A stretch of DNA of 64,000 nucleotides from Bacteroidales bacterium (GTDB lineage: Bacteria > Bacteroidota > Bacteroidia > Bacteroidales > GWA2-32-17), in assembly GCA_013314715.1 (NCBI GenBank), contig JABUFC010000003.1, forward strand, positions 1-64,000. Direction: 5' to 3'. The position numbers were made by a program, and so were the translations under genes. Below are positions 62,449 to 64,000 of this stretch, in pieces. The stretch's first letter is position 1; each line of letters begins with the position of its first letter. The notes beneath the pieces were generated by a model. That model had not been told where the DNA came from, made no database searches, and was given only the letters and a program-made list of their open reading frames with translations.

Positions 62449-63026
62449 TATTTCGCTTTTTTATTGTTTACAAACTCGGCTGCCTGCAATAATTTATCAT
62501 ACCATTCTTGTCCAAAATATTCGATGAGTGCATCTTTACATGCTTCGTAAACTTTTATGTTATTTTTTTTCCCATTTTCAATAGCAGGTTTGCAAATATT
62601 CCATGCATGATAATTTATAGCTATAAACGAAGAGTATTTAGTAAGTCGAATGGGGTATAGAAAACACGAAATAGGCTTTCGAAATGATATTTTATTATCC
62701 AAAAAAGCCTTTTCGATACTACAATAAGCAATATTATTTTCGAAACATGTAAATACACATTCTTTATTTTGATTGAGTTGAGTAACTTTATCGCCATCAT
62801 TATCAATAAAATAAAAGCCAAATTGTTGTATAGTTTGTAATGATTTATGTGGTAGATATTTTTGAATAATGTTTATATTTTCTTCAATTTTAATAATTTC
62901 ATGATCTTCGAGAGGGGCTCCTGAGTCGCCTTCAACGCAGCAGGCACCTTTGCAATGCATTAGATGGCATGCAAAGGGTTGCTCAATTACATCTAAACTA
63001 ACAATAGTATGGTCAATTTGAATCAT
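62448..63026 (-). CDS. DUF3109 family Cys-rich protein
   Basis: A 192-residue protein of the DUF3109 family, frequent in Bacteroidota. Cysteines are conserved: '[20 protein letters not shown]' (about residues 18-37), '[20 protein letters not shown]' and a later '[10 protein letters not shown]', a pattern like CxxCxxxCC zinc or iron-sulfur proteins (YkgJ-like). Function unknown. Its ATG overlaps the gpmI stop by four bases, so translation is coupled. Confidence 0.9.
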   Translation of the reverse strand: MIQIDHTIVSLDVIEQPFACHLMHCKGACCVEGDSGAPLEDHEIIKIEENINIIQKYLPHKSLQTIQQFGFYFIDNDGDKVTQLNQNKECVFTCFENNIAYCSIEKAFLDNKISFRKPISCFLYPIRLTKYSSFIAINYHAWNICKPAIENGKKNNIKVYEACKDALIEYFGQEWYDKLLQAAEFVNNKKAK

Positions 63027-64000
63027 CGAACAAGTATTTTACCGGTCATTTCGGGTGGTATTGGAATGCCCATTAATGTTAATATAGTGGGTGCCACATC
63101 GGATAAAATTCCAGGTTCAATAGTTTGATACTGTTTTGACACAAGAATAGAGGGGACTGGGTTCAATGAATGAGCTGTATTGGGTGTGCCATCGGGGTTA
63201 ATGGTGTAGTCGGCATTGCCGTGGTCGGCAATGATGAGGGCTTCGTAGCCGTGAGCAAGAGCGGCTTCGATAACTTTGCCCACGCAATCGTCGACTACTT
63301 TTACTGCTTTAATGATAGCGTCATAAACTCCGGTATGTCCTACCATATCGCCATTGGCAAAGTTAAGGCATATAAAATCGTGTTTTTGTTGCTTTATTTC
63401 GTTTATTACCGATTCACAAACTAGAGGAGCACTCATTTCGGGTTGAAGGTCGTATGTTGCAACTTTAGGCGAAGGTATGAGTATGCGTTTTTCATTTTCA
63501 AAAATTTCTTCGCGTCCTCCTGAAAAGAAAAAAGTAACGTGTGGATATTTTTCGGTTTCTGCTATACGTAATTGTTTAAGACCTAGTTTAGATAAAACTT
63601 CTCCTAACGTATGGTTTACATTAACATTATCGAATAGAACATCGATATTTTTGAATGATTCGTCGTAACGTGTCATAGTAAAATAATGTAACGGAATAGT
63701 GTGCATGCCCCATTCAGGCATATCTTTTTGTGTAAGTACGGTTGTTATTTCACGAAGTCGGTCTGTTCTGAAATTAAAACATAAAAATACATCTTCTTGT
63801 TTTATTTGAGCAAGTGGTTGTTGGTTTTCATTAACAAAAACAACAGGTTTAATAAATTCGTCGGTAATGCCTTCGTCGTAAGATTCTTGAATGGCTTGTA
63901 AAATATTAGTAGATTTTTTTCCAATACCATTGACCATGGCATCGTATCCTTGTTTTATGCGTTCCCAGCGTTTGTCTCTATCCATGGTATAATAGCGCCC
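63023..64000 (-). CDS. gpmI: 2,3-bisphosphoglycerate-independent phosphoglycerate mutase, C-terminal part (5' end outside window)
   Basis: The frame is open to the window edge: upstream of the internal ATG at 63985 it reads G-R-Y-Y-T, giving '[20 protein letters not shown]', a hallmark of cofactor-independent PGM. Further motifs: '[16 protein letters not shown]', '[16 protein letters not shown]', '[16 protein letters not shown]' and the alkaline-phosphatase-like metal site '[20 protein letters not shown]' (Asp-His-Gly-Asn). It interconverts 3- and 2-phosphoglycerate with two Mn ions. About 326 residues are visible of a usual 510; the N-terminal part with the catalytic Ser lies beyond the edge. 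Confidence 0.96.
   Translation of the reverse strand, partial: GRYYTMDRDKRWERIKQGYDAMVNGIGKKSTNILQAIQESYDEGITDEFIKPVVFVNENQQPLAQIKQEDVFLCFNFRTDRLREITTVLTQKDMPEWGMHTIPLHYFTMTRYDESFKNIDVLFDNVNVNHTLGEVLSKLGLKQLRIAETEKYPHVTFFFSGGREEIFENEKRILIPSPKVATYDLQPEMSAPLVCESVINEIKQQKHDFICLNFANGDMVGHTGVYDAIIKAVKVVDDCVGKVIEAALAHGYEALIIADHGNADYTINPDGTPNTAHSLNPVPSILVSKQYQTIEPGILSDVAPTILTLMGIPIPPEMTGKILVR

Noticed and set aside
63023-63985. 320-residue complete gene with ATG at 63985
   Set aside because: The frame continues upstream as G-R-Y-Y-T, a conserved part of gpmI, so the ATG is internal and the gene is cut by the window edge.

Overview
The window is a 64 kb stretch of an AT-rich chromosome (by eye about two thirds A+T) from a member of the Bacteroidota. 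The lineage call rests on three secreted proteins with type IX secretion (T9SS) C-terminal sorting domains, promoters of the form TTTG-N19/20-TAnnTTTG, proteins combining ligand-binding propellers with SpoIIE phosphatases, starts without obvious Shine-Dalgarno sequences, and familiar Bacteroidota genes (DUF3109, M16 pairs, YidC-CysZ, MqnA-type menaquinone enzymes). I cannot name a genus. There is no sign of phage, plasmid, insertion sequence, CRISPR or rRNA operon. Most of the window is housekeeping sequence with a few unusual genes in it.

Layout. 0-5 kb: groES (partial)-groEL, a terminator, a 560-base gap with an inverted pair of hairpin repeats, then a minus-strand block tRNA-Pro / S23-type four-helix protein / tRNA-Ser and the clpS-nfeD-floA operon. 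5-11 kb: a giant envelope protein (TPR, PD40 propeller, long coiled coil, a 30-residue tandem repeat, three SPOR domains). 11-19 kb: M16 protease, SlyD-type isomerase, T9SS cargo, a D-Ala-D-Ala-ligase-like ATP-grasp, miaB and an AhpD-like protein. 19-27 kb: an S8 protease with a T9SS tail converges on a minus-strand operon encoding an unknown protein, an active/inactive M16 pair and a T9SS type B cargo. 27-36 kb: gcvP, a very AT-rich unknown gene, SpoIIE sensor 1, a TPR-ribH operon, and divergently a glutathione peroxidase-azoreductase pair. 36-43 kb: mqnA, cysZ-like and yidC on the minus strand, then an enolase-like gene with changed active-site residues directly upstream of a UbiD-family decarboxylase. 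43-53 kb: SpoIIE sensor 2, two unknown proteins, ettA, an ankyrin protein, hisS and a duplicated thioredoxin. 53-59 kb: methyltransferase, aldehyde dehydrogenase, a small secreted protein, and an iadA operon whose first gene is a cyanophycin-synthetase-like ATP-grasp with a degenerate ligase domain. 59-64 kb: the DUF177-rpmF-plsX-fabH operon and a minus-strand gpmI (partial)-DUF3109-unknown operon.

The most interesting items are: (1) the ATP-grasp/CphA-like protein lacking the Mur-ligase P-loop, paired with an isoaspartyl dipeptidase, which suggests a peptide-polymer or beta-aspartyl dipeptide system; (2) the divergent enolase paralogue next to UbiD; (3) the giant SPOR protein with a young 90-base tandem repeat; (4) two orphan propeller-SpoIIE sensors, one in an operon with unknown proteins and a translation-throttle ATPase; (5) an S23-family gene wedged between two tRNA genes; (6) a terminator hairpin encoded inside the 3' coding end of the convergent mqnA gene.
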